Origin: DATMER01 sp035536935 | GTDB taxonomy: Bacteria; Acidobacteriota; Thermoanaerobaculia; Multivoradales; UBA5704 | Assembly: GCA_035536935.1 (NCBI GenBank) | Contig: DATLNC010000259.1 | Location: 1-64,000 of the forward strand | DNA length: 64,000 nt | Direction of reading: 5' to 3' | In this document: positions 17,949 to 25,397 of the stretch, in pieces | Layout of the letters: each line of letters opens with the position of its first letter | How positions within the stretch are numbered: the stretch's first letter is position 1 | Notes under the pieces: model-generated | What the model was told of the DNA's origin: nothing | Database searches by the model: none | What the model saw: only the letters and a program-made list of their open reading frames with translations | Made by a program: the position numbers and the translations under genes

Positions 17949-19382
17949 ATGACTTTTACCTCATTCGACCTCCACCCCGCCTTGCAGCGCGGCATCGCCG
18001 ACCTGGGCTTCACCGAGCCGACCCCCATTCAGAAGGGCGGCATCCCGCCGGCCTTGCTGGGGCGCGACGTGCTGGCCTGCGCGATGACCGGCAGCGGCAA
18101 GACCGCGGCCTTCGTGCTCCCGATCCTGCAGCGGCTCTTGGGAAAGAAGCGCGGCGTGACCCGCGCACTGGTCCTCGCCCCCACCCGGGAGCTTGCCGCC
18201 CAGATCGTCGAGCACTTCAACGACCTCGGCCGTCACACCGAGATCCGCGCCGCGGCCGTCTTCGGCGGCGTCGGGATGGAGCCCCAGGAGCGCGCGTTCC
18301 GCCGCGGCATCGACGTGATCGTCGCCTGCCCGGGCCGCCTGCTCGACCACTTTCAGTATCCCTATGCCAAGCTGGCCGACCTCGAAGTCCTGGTCCTGGA
18401 CGAGGTCGACCGCATGCTCGACATGGGCTTCCTGCCCGACATCCGCCGGGTGCTGAAGCACCTGCCGCGGGCCGAGCAGACCCTGTTCTTCTCCGCGACC
18501 CTGCCCGCGCCCATCCGGGAGCTGGCGAACCAGATGCTCAAGAATCCCGTCGGGATCGACGTCGAGCGTCCGTCCGCGCCCCCGACCGCGATCGACCAGG
18601 CGATCTATCCGGTCCGCCAGGATCTCAAGTCGGCCCTGCTGCTCGAGATGCTGCGCACCGAGAAGATCGAGAGCGCGATCGTCTTCACGCGGACCAAGCA
18701 CCGCGCCAACCGTCTTGCCGCGTTCCTGGAGCGTCACGGGGTGGTGTGCGACCGCGTGCACGGCAACCGCAGCCAGACCCAGCGCACCCAGGCCCTCGCG
18801 GGCTTCAAGGAAGGGCGCTACCGGGTCCTGGTCGCCACGGACATCGCGGCGCGCGGGATCGACGTGGAGGGGCTCTCCCACGTCATCAACTTCGACGTGC
18901 CCAACGTGCCGGAGGACTACGTCCACCGGGTGGGACGGACGGCCCGCGCCGGTGCTACCGGCCAGGCGATCACGTTCGTGTCGCAGGAGGAGCAGGGTGA
19001 CCTGCGGGCCATCGAGCGGACGGTGGGCAAGAGCCTGCCGAAGAAGCAGCTCGCCGGCTTCGATTACTCCCAGGGTGGCTCGGCGGAGAAGCTGGAGATC
19101 CCGATCGCGGAGCGGATCGCGGAGATCCGGGCGCGCAAGTCCGAGGAGCGGGCACGGGCGAAGGCCAAGGCGGAGCGCAAGGCGCAGAACCAGCCGGCTG
19201 CGGCTGCTCGTCCTGGATCCTCTCCGGCTCGACCCGCAACGGCACCGGCTCGGCCTGCGGCGGGTGGCAACCGGGCTCCTGGACCAAGGAATGCCCAGGG
19301 CCAGGGTAATACGGGTCGAGCCGAGGAATCACGCCGGCCGAAGCCGGCGCGGGCCTCGGCCGGACCCTGGTGGAACCGCTAG
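17949..19382 (+). CDS. DEAD-box RNA helicase (RhlE type, DEVD variant)
   Basis: 477 aa. Q motif (GFTEPTPIQ), Walker A AMTGSGKT, PTRELA, and motif II reading DEVD instead of DEAD (VLDEVDRMLDMGF), then SAT and HRVGRTARAG (motif VI). The C-terminal ~90 residues are a basic then Pro/Ala/Gly-rich low-complexity tail, as in cold-adapted RhlE-like helicases that remodel rRNA or mRNA. The start is the ATG giving MTFTSFDLHP; an upstream in-frame ATG at 17916 would add 11 atypical residues. The adjacent convergent RRM gene also concerns RNA. Confidence 0.9.
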   Translation: MTFTSFDLHPALQRGIADLGFTEPTPIQKGGIPPALLGRDVLACAMTGSGKTAAFVLPILQRLLGKKRGVTRALVLAPTRELAAQIVEHFNDLGRHTEIRAAAVFGGVGMEPQERAFRRGIDVIVACPGRLLDHFQYPYAKLADLEVLVLDEVDRMLDMGFLPDIRRVLKHLPRAEQTLFFSATLPAPIRELANQMLKNPVGIDVERPSAPPTAIDQAIYPVRQDLKSALLLEMLRTEKIESAIVFTRTKHRANRLAAFLERHGVVCDRVHGNRSQTQRTQALAGFKEGRYRVLVATDIAARGIDVEGLSHVINFDVPNVPEDYVHRVGRTARAGATGQAITFVSQEEQGDLRAIERTVGKSLPKKQLAGFDYSQGGSAEKLEIPIAERIAEIRARKSEERARAKAKAERKAQNQPAAAARPGSSPARPATAPARPAAGGNRAPGPRNAQGQGNTGRAEESRRPKPARASAGPWWNR

Positions 19383-19391
19383 GCTGACCCT

Positions 19392-19589
19392 TCAGGCCTC
19401 GTCTTCTTCGTCCCGGGGTTGAGGCCCCGGGACGATGCCGGCGATATCCGGGTCCTCGCCTTCGCTGCCGGGGGCCCGGGTAGCTTTCTCCCGCTCCCGT
19501 TGCTCCCGGCGCTCTGCTTTTTCCCGCTGCTTCTCTTTGCGGGCCAGCTCCTTCCGGCGTTTTTCAAAAGAGTTGCTGCTCTTCCTCAT
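19392..19589 (-). CDS. small charged protein paired with RRM gene
   Basis: 65 aa, extremely rich in Lys, Arg and Glu (SFEKRRKELARKEKQREKAE), predicted as one long helix, with an acidic C-terminus (DEEDEA). It lies 15 nt downstream of the RRM protein on the same strand. Proteins of this look often accompany RRM genes, which suggests a shared RNA-related role; function unknown. A GC-rich 10-bp perfect hairpin (CGTCCCGGGG / CCCCGGGACG) lies in its last third. Confidence 0.7.
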   Translation of the reverse strand: MRKSSNSFEKRRKELARKEKQREKAERREQREREKATRAPGSEGEDPDIAGIVPGPQPRDEEDEA

Positions 19590-19604
19590 GCGAGGGGCCG
19601 CCCC

Positions 19605-20024
19605 CTACCACCGCTCGCGCCGGCCACCACCACCGCCGCCGCCGTAGCCGCCGCCCCCACCGCCGCCGCCCCGGCCGCCACCGCCGCCACCGTCGCCGCC
19701 GCCGCCACCCCCACGGCCGCCGCCACCGCCGCCACCGAAGCCGCCGCGGCCACCGCCGCCGCCCCCACCGCCAGTCCGCTCACGGGCCTCGCTGATGTTC
19801 AGCGCGCGGCCCTGAAGGTCGCGGCCGTTCATCTGCTCGATCGCCTTGTTGGCCTCCTCGTCGGTCGCCAGCTCGACGAACGCGAAGCCACGGGGGCGCC
19901 CCGCGTCGCGGTCCATGACCACCTTGACGTCGACGACTTCATAGCCACCCGAGGTGAAGGCCTCGCGCAGGTCGGCGTCGGTCACGGAGTACGAAAGGTT
20001 CCCTACATACAGTCGCTTACCCAT
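19605..20024 (-). CDS. RRM RNA-binding protein, glycine-rich
   Basis: 139 aa. A single RRM fills residues 1-80: KRLYVGNLSY is RNP-2 and RGFAFVELA is RNP-1, with the aromatic residues present. The remaining ~55 residues are almost pure Gly with scattered Arg, Phe and Tyr, as in cyanobacterial and other bacterial cold-induced RNA-binding proteins. Probable RNA chaperone. ATG is preceded by AGAGGAGA on the minus strand. The 319 bp between this gene and the marR-type gene hold its upstream region, a terminator and the operator described below. Confidence 0.93.
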   Translation of the reverse strand: MGKRLYVGNLSYSVTDADLREAFTSGGYEVVDVKVVMDRDAGRPRGFAFVELATDEEANKAIEQMNGRDLQGRALNISEARERTGGGGGGGGRGGFGGGGGGGRGGGGGGDGGGGGGRGGGGGGGGYGGGGGGGRRERW

Positions 20025-20254
20025 TGTCTCTCCTCTGCGGTTTCGTTCCTCGGCTTTCGACAGTGGCGTCAGGCCCCGGACGAGAACGAGGATTTCGTCA
20101 TCTTACCAGGGAAGCAGGGCCAGTAAACCCCCCGTGGATCGAGATGGCGGGTTGCGGCGGGCTTCTGCGTATACCTGGATGAGCGGGGCTAACCTCCCCC
20201 TCCTGAATCCGGAAGCAAAGAGACTGCCAATTACGTGAGAAACCGTCTCGGCTC

Positions 20255-20299
20255 GGCCCGGTCGATCGTCTCTCCAAACGTCGCCGGGCCTCTTTTTTT
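20255..20299 (+). terminator. Rho-independent terminator without an obvious gene
   Basis: GGCCCGG-t-CGA (20255-20265) pairs with TCGCCGGGCC (20281-20290) around a 15-nt loop, followed by TCTTTTTTT. It points rightwards, yet no plus-strand gene lies between 19.4 kb and here. It either insulates the marR promoter from read-through or ends a short RNA encoded in 20.04-20.30 kb. Confidence 0.7.
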
Positions 20300-20307
20300 C
20301 TAAGACT

Positions 20308-20337
20308 GTTGCAACTGACAACCAACTCTGCTAATCT
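20308..20337 (+). promoter_or_regulatory. marR promoter with overlapping operator (copy 1)
   Basis: GTTGCAACTGACAAC (20308-20322) overlaps a TTGCAA -35; TAATCT (20332-20337) is a -10 at 17-bp spacing. The GTG start of the regulator is 6 nt past the -10, so the transcript should be leaderless. The same 15 bp recur upstream of arsM. Confidence 0.75.
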
Positions 20338-20343
20338 TTCTCC

Positions 20344-20853
20344 GTGAGCACGCTGAGCCGCCTCCCGATCATTACCGATGACCCTGCCCTGGCAGGGGAC
20401 GCGGAGGAGCTGTACGACGCGCTGGAGGATCTCCTGCGCGTCTATCAGTTCCGCGACCGGGACCGGATCTGCTGCTTCGACATCTCGGTCTCCCAGTGCT
20501 ATGCGCTGGAGGGGCTCGTGCGGCGGGGCGGCATGACCCTGAACGACCTCGCTGCCTTCCTCTACATCGACAAAAGTACCGCCAGCCGGGTGATCGACGC
20601 GCTGGAGCGCAAGGGCTACGTCGCCCGCTCCCCTCATCCCGACGACCGCCGGGCCGTGTATCTCGAAGCGACCCCGGCGGGCCGGGAGCTCGAAGGACGG
20701 ATCCGGGAGTCGATCCTGGCCGAGGAGCGGCAGCTCCTCGCCGACTTCGCCCCCGAGGTCCGGAAGTCCATGACGCAGCTCATCCGCCGGCTCGCGCGCG
20801 CCGCCTCCGCGAGCGTCGACGCCAGCGGCGGAAGCTGCTGCCGTATCCCGTAG
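20344..20853 (+). CDS. MarR-family regulator, putative arsenic sensor
   Basis: 169 aa winged-helix repressor: MTLNDLAAFLYIDKSTASRVIDALERKGYVAR is the recognition region and DDRRAVYLEATPAG the wing. Unusually, it has vicinal cysteines at 43-44 (RICCFD), Cys52, and a second CC pair at 165-166 just before the end (GGSCCRIP). Together with arsM 55 nt downstream this suggests As(III) binding by thiols. The GTG start sits where transcription should begin. Arsenic sensing is inference; membership in MarR is clear. Confidence 0.85.
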   Translation: MSTLSRLPIITDDPALAGDAEELYDALEDLLRVYQFRDRDRICCFDISVSQCYALEGLVRRGGMTLNDLAAFLYIDKSTASRVIDALERKGYVARSPHPDDRRAVYLEATPAGRELEGRIRESILAEERQLLADFAPEVRKSMTQLIRRLARAASASVDASGGSCCRIP

Positions 20854-20873
20854 CCCCTTTTTTTGGGCAGATA

Positions 20874-20888
20874 GTTGCAACTGACAAC
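20874..20888 (+). promoter_or_regulatory. operator copy 2 upstream of arsM
   Basis: GTTGCAACTGACAAC, identical over 15 bp to the sequence at the marR promoter. It contains the palindrome GTTGCAAC and outer GTTG...CAAC arms. It lies 20 nt before the arsM ATG, after a CCCC-T7-GGG stretch. A clear -10 is not visible after this copy. Confidence 0.75.
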
Positions 20889-20908
20889 AACAAGAAAGGA
20901 AAGCGAAC

Positions 20909-21739
20909 ATGAGCACCGATCCCCAGACTCTCGATCCCGCCGCCCTCCGCGAAGTCGTCCAGGCCAAGTACGGCGAGGCGGCCCGCACCGCGCAAAAGGG
21001 CGGAGCATCTTCCTGCGGCTGCGGGTGCAGCTCCGCGAAGGACCCGATCACCTCGGACCTCTACGACGCCAAGGAGACCGCAGGGTTACCCGCCGAGGCG
21101 GTGCTCGCCTCGCTCGGGTGCGGCAATCCCACGGCGCTGGCGCAGCTCGCGGAGGGCGACGTGGTCCTCGACCTCGGCTCGGGCGGCGGCATCGACGTGC
21201 TGCTCTCGGCGCGCCGCGTGGGCGCCACCGGCAAGGCCTACGGCCTCGACATGACCGACGACATGCTCGCGCTCGCCCGGGAGAACCAGCGCAAGGCCGG
21301 CGTCGAGAACGTCGAGTTCCTCAAGGGCGAGATCGAGGCGATCCCGCTGCCGGGCGATGCCGTGGACGTGATCATCTCGAACTGCGTCATCAACCTCTCG
21401 GCGGACAAGCGCAAGGTGCTGTCCGAGGCGTTCCGGGTGCTCAAGCCCGGCGGCCGCTTCGCCGTGTCGGATGTGGTCTTCCGCGGCGAGGTGCCGGAGG
21501 CCGTGAAGCGCAGCGTGGAGCTCTGGATCGGCTGCGTGGCCGGCGCCCTCCAGGAGACGGAGTACCGGAGCCTGCTCGCCGAAGTGGGCTTCGAGGCGAT
21601 CGAGGTGGAGCCGACGCGCATCTACCGCGCCGAGGACGCCAGGTCCTTCCTCCAGGACGCGGGCATCGATGCCACCGGCGTGGACGAGGTGGACGGCAAG
21701 GTGATGAGCGCCTTCGTGCGGGCGCGCAAGCCACGCTGA
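20909..21739 (+). CDS. arsM: arsenite S-adenosylmethionine methyltransferase ArsM
   Basis: 276 aa. Methylates As(III) using SAM, giving volatile or exported methylarsenicals. SAM-binding VLDLGSGGGIDVLLSA; the three catalytic cysteines of the family are present at C71 (SLGCGNPT), C159 (ISNCVINL) and C209 (LWIGCVAGAL). An extra CGCGC run at 36-40 may bind metal(loid). AAAGGAAAG precedes the ATG. The upstream MarR-type gene and shared operator imply co-regulation. A GC hairpin follows the stop. Confidence 0.95.
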   Translation: MSTDPQTLDPAALREVVQAKYGEAARTAQKGGASSCGCGCSSAKDPITSDLYDAKETAGLPAEAVLASLGCGNPTALAQLAEGDVVLDLGSGGGIDVLLSARRVGATGKAYGLDMTDDMLALARENQRKAGVENVEFLKGEIEAIPLPGDAVDVIISNCVINLSADKRKVLSEAFRVLKPGGRFAVSDVVFRGEVPEAVKRSVELWIGCVAGALQETEYRSLLAEVGFEAIEVEPTRIYRAEDARSFLQDAGIDATGVDEVDGKVMSAFVRARKPR

Positions 21740-21756
21740 CACACCAATCCCATGAG

Positions 21757-21785
21757 CGGCGGGCCCCTGCCCCCGGGGCCCGCCG
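21757..21785 (+). terminator. GC-rich hairpin after arsM
   Basis: CGGCGGGCCCC pairs perfectly with GGGGCCCGCCG (11 bp, 7-nt loop), starting 17 nt after the arsM stop. There is no U-run, so termination efficiency is uncertain. The rest of the 380-bp gap to 22120 shows no gene until the promoter below. Confidence 0.55.
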
Positions 21786-21940
21786 AACCTCATGGTCCAT
21801 CGAATGTCAAAGAACAGTACTGGCGAAGACGGAAACGGAACACGCTTCCCGAGCTCCCCTTTTCCAAGTCCAAGCTCAGCTATGGTCTCATAATGAGACT
21901 TCTGAGGTCAACTCTAAAAATGCAGACGGCCACAAAGCGC

Positions 21941-21970
21941 TTGACAGCGGTTCGGAAACCAGTCTAGAGT
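21941..21970 (+). promoter_or_regulatory. sigma-70-like promoter
   Basis: TTGACA (21941-21946), 18-bp spacer, TAGAGT (21965-21970). It is well placed to drive the small coiled-coil gene at 22120, leaving a leader of about 140 nt. Confidence 0.55.
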
Positions 21971-22119
21971 TTCTTTGCGGCAGTCGACGGGCACATCCGC
22001 CTTCTTTGAAAGCTTCTCCTTTGGACGATGGATCTGACCCGACTCTACAGAAGATAGCAATCGGCGTCAATCATGGCGCCGTGATCGGGACGAGATAGTC
22101 CCGGAAAGGGGAAGCAGTC

Positions 22120-22476
22120 ATGTCCGAGTCCAATTCGTACGCCAGTGTTGTCACAGGGTGGGGTCAGCAGCTCACCGCGGTCGATCGGAACGATACCGAT
22201 CTCCCGCAGGCGGAGATCCCCCGCGAGAAGCTCCAGGAGATCCTTACGGAGATCCGCGACCTCTCTGCCGAGCAGTCGGCGCTCACCGCTCGGAAGCAGG
22301 AGGTGAGCAAGCGGATCCAGATCCTGCTCGCTCAGGGCCGTAAGCTCTCCACCGTGCTTCGCGTCCTGGTGCGTGAGCAGTACGGCAACCGGAGCGAGAA
22401 GCTGGCGGAGTTCAATCTCCGACCCTTCCGCGGCCGTCCGCGCAAGACGGAACCTTCTCTCCCTCTCCCTGAGTAG
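22120..22476 (+). CDS. small coiled-coil protein, conserved hypothetical
   Basis: 118 aa. Residues about 32-75 form a helical, heptad-like segment (IPREKLQEILTEIRDLSAEQ onward), followed by RVLVREQYGNRSEKLAEFN and a basic RPFRGRPRK end. I recall similar proteins with a -R-YG--SEKL-EF---P-RGR-R- ending as recurrent small proteins of unknown role in Acidobacteriota-like genomes, but cannot verify that here. AAAGGGGAAG precedes the ATG. The 3' flank is a large repeat array. Confidence 0.75.
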   Translation: MSESNSYASVVTGWGQQLTAVDRNDTDLPQAEIPREKLQEILTEIRDLSAEQSALTARKQEVSKRIQILLAQGRKLSTVLRVLVREQYGNRSEKLAEFNLRPFRGRPRKTEPSLPLPE

Positions 22477-22548
22477 TCGTCGTCTCGAAAAGGACGTGCC
22501 GGAAGGCGCGTCCTCCTCCTTCTGTCGTCCAACGGGTTGCACGAGCCT

Positions 22549-22895
22549 CCCGTCGAGCTCAGCGAGCCTCTCGTTGAACCTATCGAGAGACCGAGAAGGT
22601 TCAACGAGAGGCTCGAAAGGTTCAAGGGGAGTCCGGAAAGGTCTGACGAGAGGCTCGAAGCTCCGGCGAGAAGCTCAAGAAGCTCGTTCAGAGGCTGGAA
22701 GGGTTTGACGAGAGGCTCGAAAGGTCGGACGAGGCTCTCGCAGGACTGACGAGAGGCTCGCAGCACCTATCGGGACTCTCGAAAGGTTGAACGGGAGGCT
22801 CGTTGGGCTCAATGAGAGCCTCGAAAGGTTCAACGAGCCTCTCAAAAGGCTTGCGAGAGGCGCGAAAGGTTTCACGAGAGGCTCGTAGAGCCTCT
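22549..22895. repeat. array of degenerate 21-bp repeats with large inverted repeats
   Basis: About 350 bp built from variants of GACGAGAGGCTCGAAAGGTTC. The CGAGAGGCTCG core appears at 22605, 22647, 22709, 22750 and 22875, with near copies at 22792 and 22853 and inverted copies at both ends. The left end forms a perfect 19-bp inverted repeat (22563-22581 with 22597-22615), and the right end a perfect 8-bp hairpin (22877-22884 with 22888-22895). One plus frame (22537-22749) reads as degenerate 7-residue units (FNERLERF), but has no good start and looks decayed. Confidence 0.8.
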
Positions 22896-23219
22896 TGGTT
22901 CATTGAAAATTGAAGAGGACGGCCGGCCTCCGTGTCCAAGGACGCCGCCGTCCGCCAAAATGAAGGGGACCTGGTCATCAGGGAAGCCGTGTGTCTCTCT
23001 CCCGTCGAGGAGAAGAGACCGGTCGGCTCCGGGGGAGATCGGGACGGGGGCGCACGCCCTCCGTTGTTTCCCCTCCCACCTCGCGCAATGAATAAAACTT
23101 CCCCTTGCCAGAGCGAGGTGCAGAGCCCCGGAGCCGATCTGCTGTATTTCCTCAACCCCAGGGGTCGATGTCAGGGCCGCTGTCTGCAGAAGGCGGCGAC
23201 TTCCTCTGAAGCTGGGATG

Positions 23220-23481
23220 CTTATGCGTCCCGCTACTGCCGTATAAGTCGCCGTGCTTCCCTGTTCTTTGAGAAGAATCTCTCGTTGCTGCAAGAATGTG
23301 GCTCGATCCCGGGCATCCTCTTATGCGGGCGCATAGGCGCCCTGCCGGCTTGCTTATGGACACTCTCCCCTCGCTCCGCCTCAAGGAGCTGCTGTCGAAT
23401 CCGCAACTTACCGCCGCCCGCCTGCACGCGAGCTGACGCATAAGCGTCCTGGCCAGTTCGGAGGGGGAGGAGGCTTATGCG
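23220..23481. repeat. cluster of CTTATGCG / CGCATAAG motifs
   Basis: CTTATGCG at 23220, 23320 and 23474, its complement CGCATAAG at 23437, and a near copy CTTATGGA at 23353. The copy at 23435-23448 is the palindrome GACGC-ATAA-GCGTC. This lies in a 1.2-kb stretch (22477-23676) where I see no convincing gene on either strand; 22900-23200 shows nothing recognisable. Confidence 0.6.
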
Positions 23482-23676
23482 ACACCATGCCTGTGCGTTG
23501 ACCTACCGGCGGCAGAGGAGTACCATCAGCTAAAACGCAGAGACCACGAGCCTATCGACATGTTGCCATCAGCCACCGGGGATCACCGACTGTCGGTAAG
23601 GCGGAAAGCCGTTGAACATTGAGTGAGAGGTTCGGCGTCCCTAGGCGACAACTTGACACAACATAGGAGTCAAAAC

Positions 23677-24177
23677 GTGCAAGAATTATCAAGCACACGT
23701 GAAGTGAAGCACTCCGCCATGTATCGGACGGCCATTGCACTTTGTCAGTGCGTAGTGGTTAGCGTTCTTGGCGGCTGTGTCAAGCAGTTTTCACCGACCA
23801 CTACCGAGGTAGTGATGGCTCCGGTGGAAGTCGGCACAAAGACGCCCGACTATGAAGTGGTCGGACCGAACGAATTGAGGTTGGCTTCCGGTGTGAGAAT
23901 TCAGGTAATCGAAAGTGCTGACGGGCCGAACGGTTTCGCGCTGCTGAGACTTGACGGAGGTATCGGCGGCTTTATGGCATGCGGTTGCGTTGGTGCGACG
24001 ACTAGTTCGTGCAAGACAGAGAACGACAACCCAGAGCATGCATCGTGCAGCGGAAGTTGCACGGACAGTGAGGGGAACGCACATCCGTGCCAATTGGAAG
24101 GGCCCATTATCGGCCCACCGAAGGACCCCTTTCTTATCAAGTTCATCGCCAAACCCCCTAAGCGACTGACAAACTAG
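23677..24177 (+). CDS. cysteine-rich lipoprotein, unknown
   Basis: 166 aa from a GTG with AGGAG 7 nt upstream; an ATG at 23719 without SD is the alternative. The hydrophobic segment ends in a lipobox, VSVLGGC, so the protein is probably a lipoprotein. The mature part has a Cys-rich centre (ACGCVGATTSSC, then CSGSC, then HPC), suggesting disulfides or a metal site, and a Pro-rich C-terminus. The sequence is poorer in GC than the neighbouring dcw genes, consistent with transfer. I do not recognise the family. Confidence 0.65.
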   Translation: MQELSSTREVKHSAMYRTAIALCQCVVVSVLGGCVKQFSPTTTEVVMAPVEVGTKTPDYEVVGPNELRLASGVRIQVIESADGPNGFALLRLDGGIGGFMACGCVGATTSSCKTENDNPEHASCSGSCTDSEGNAHPCQLEGPIIGPPKDPFLIKFIAKPPKRLTN

Positions 24178-24419
24178 GTAGACACGTGGCGCTATTGACA
24201 GTGAGCGTCGCGGTCAAAGCGTGCTGCTGGATTCTCCGAATCCTTGTTCCTGGCAAACAGATGCCGCAGGACTAAGTGGCCAAACAAGAAAAGAGTATGT
24301 GGAGGAAGGCAAGCCGGAAAGTTAAAATCGCCGAACCCTGCCATTCCAGCGGACAACTACGTTGCCGCCGAACGGCATCCCGTTGTGCGTCCTAGCGCCG
24401 CATCAGTGGGAGGGGAAAG

Positions 24420-25370
24420 TTGCCTGTTGAATTTCGTGGGCTTGGACATGTATTTCTTGCTGTCCGTCGCGCGTGCGACTGGTACGGCGAGATTGGGATC
24501 TCTATCGAGGGGTCGAGGCTGGAAAGGATCCGCACTTACATAGAGACCAGGTTATTGCGTACCGACACGCCAGAAGCTCATGAGCTAGAGAAGCTGACTC
24601 CTAGGGCCGAGACTTACTATGCGCTCAGCGATGGAGCTGCCTTCGGCTTGATCGCAAAACAGCTATCCTCTCTATCTTCGAACCTCCTTCCGCGTCGAAC
24701 CTTGCGCGATATCCTTAGCGGACCGCTCGTGCCGAAGGAGGAAACCCCTGCCTCTTCTGATGGGCGCAACAAATTCGTGGAACTCGAGTTAGCTGCATAC
24801 TTATCCTCGGCCGGATTCGAGTTGAAGGCCTTTGATGATGTGGCTTTCGAGTTCGAAGGAGTTCGCTACTACGTAGAATGCAAGAGGCCGTTTCGCGCGG
24901 GAAGGCTGGAAGAAAACATAGACAAGGCATACCGCCAGCTACGAACGAAGCTCGTCGGGCCGAATGATCGGGGAATAATTGCTGTCGCACTCGACAAGAT
25001 GCTCGGTCTAGATCGCGTGGTTCAAGAGTTCCCGACACACTCATCAGCCTCAGAATTTGCCGAAGGCATTGCCAAGAGACTTCTTGCTAGGGTTGAGCGT
25101 TATCAAAGCGAGTGGGTCGATCCTAGAGTGGTAGGATTCTATGGAGTTATCCAGTTTATTTCAAGAACAGAGTCGCCGCCATCCTTTGGACCCTCCTACA
25201 ACCTTGCACTGTTAATTATTGCCACTCCACACTCTGGGCAAGAGGTGGATTTCCAGCGCTTGGGGCGAATGATGAAGAGAGTCAAGACGAGCTTTGGCGG
25301 AAGTGTGTATGGAGACGCAGAACCCAGGGCCTCCAGCGGACATCTGGGCTCGCGCCCAGATGCGCGCTGA
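24420..25370 (+). CDS. PD-(D/E)XK-like protein, unknown
   Basis: 316 aa from a TTG preceded by AGGGGA. Residues 119-157 carry a nuclease-like pattern: FVELELAAYLSSAGFELK (Glu on the first helix), D139/D140 before a beta strand (VAFEFEG), then YYVECKRP with E153-x-K155. This is the order of the PD-(D/E)XK restriction-endonuclease fold. The N-terminal ~110 residues are unassigned. It is 27 nt upstream of an Mrr N-terminal-domain gene, so a restriction or defence role is possible. Base composition is lower in GC than the core genome. Nuclease activity is inference. Confidence 0.65.
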   Translation: MPVEFRGLGHVFLAVRRACDWYGEIGISIEGSRLERIRTYIETRLLRTDTPEAHELEKLTPRAETYYALSDGAAFGLIAKQLSSLSSNLLPRRTLRDILSGPLVPKEETPASSDGRNKFVELELAAYLSSAGFELKAFDDVAFEFEGVRYYVECKRPFRAGRLEENIDKAYRQLRTKLVGPNDRGIIAVALDKMLGLDRVVQEFPTHSSASEFAEGIAKRLLARVERYQSEWVDPRVVGFYGVIQFISRTESPPSFGPSYNLALLIIATPHSGQEVDFQRLGRMMKRVKTSFGGSVYGDAEPRASSGHLGSRPDAR

Positions 25371-25397
25371 GGCCTCAAGCGTTCGGCGACAGATGCC

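Noticed and set aside
20160..20300. 4.5S/SRP RNA or a known riboswitch
   Set aside because: CCGGAAGCA loosely recalls the SRP loop, but the flanking helix and GGAAGCAGCC core are absent; no riboswitch consensus I know fits.
22549..22895. CRISPR array
   Set aside because: Repeats are 21 bp, contiguous and degenerate, with inverted copies and no unique spacers; no cas genes are near.
22872..23441. Minus-strand ORFs over the 22.9-23.4 kb gap
   Set aside because: No SD, no recognisable domain, Ser/Arg-rich composition typical of chance frames, and overlap with the repeat array.
24244..24543. Plus-strand 99-codon ORF upstream of the nuclease-like gene
   Set aside because: No start signal and it overlaps the better-supported TTG-started gene at 24420 in another frame.
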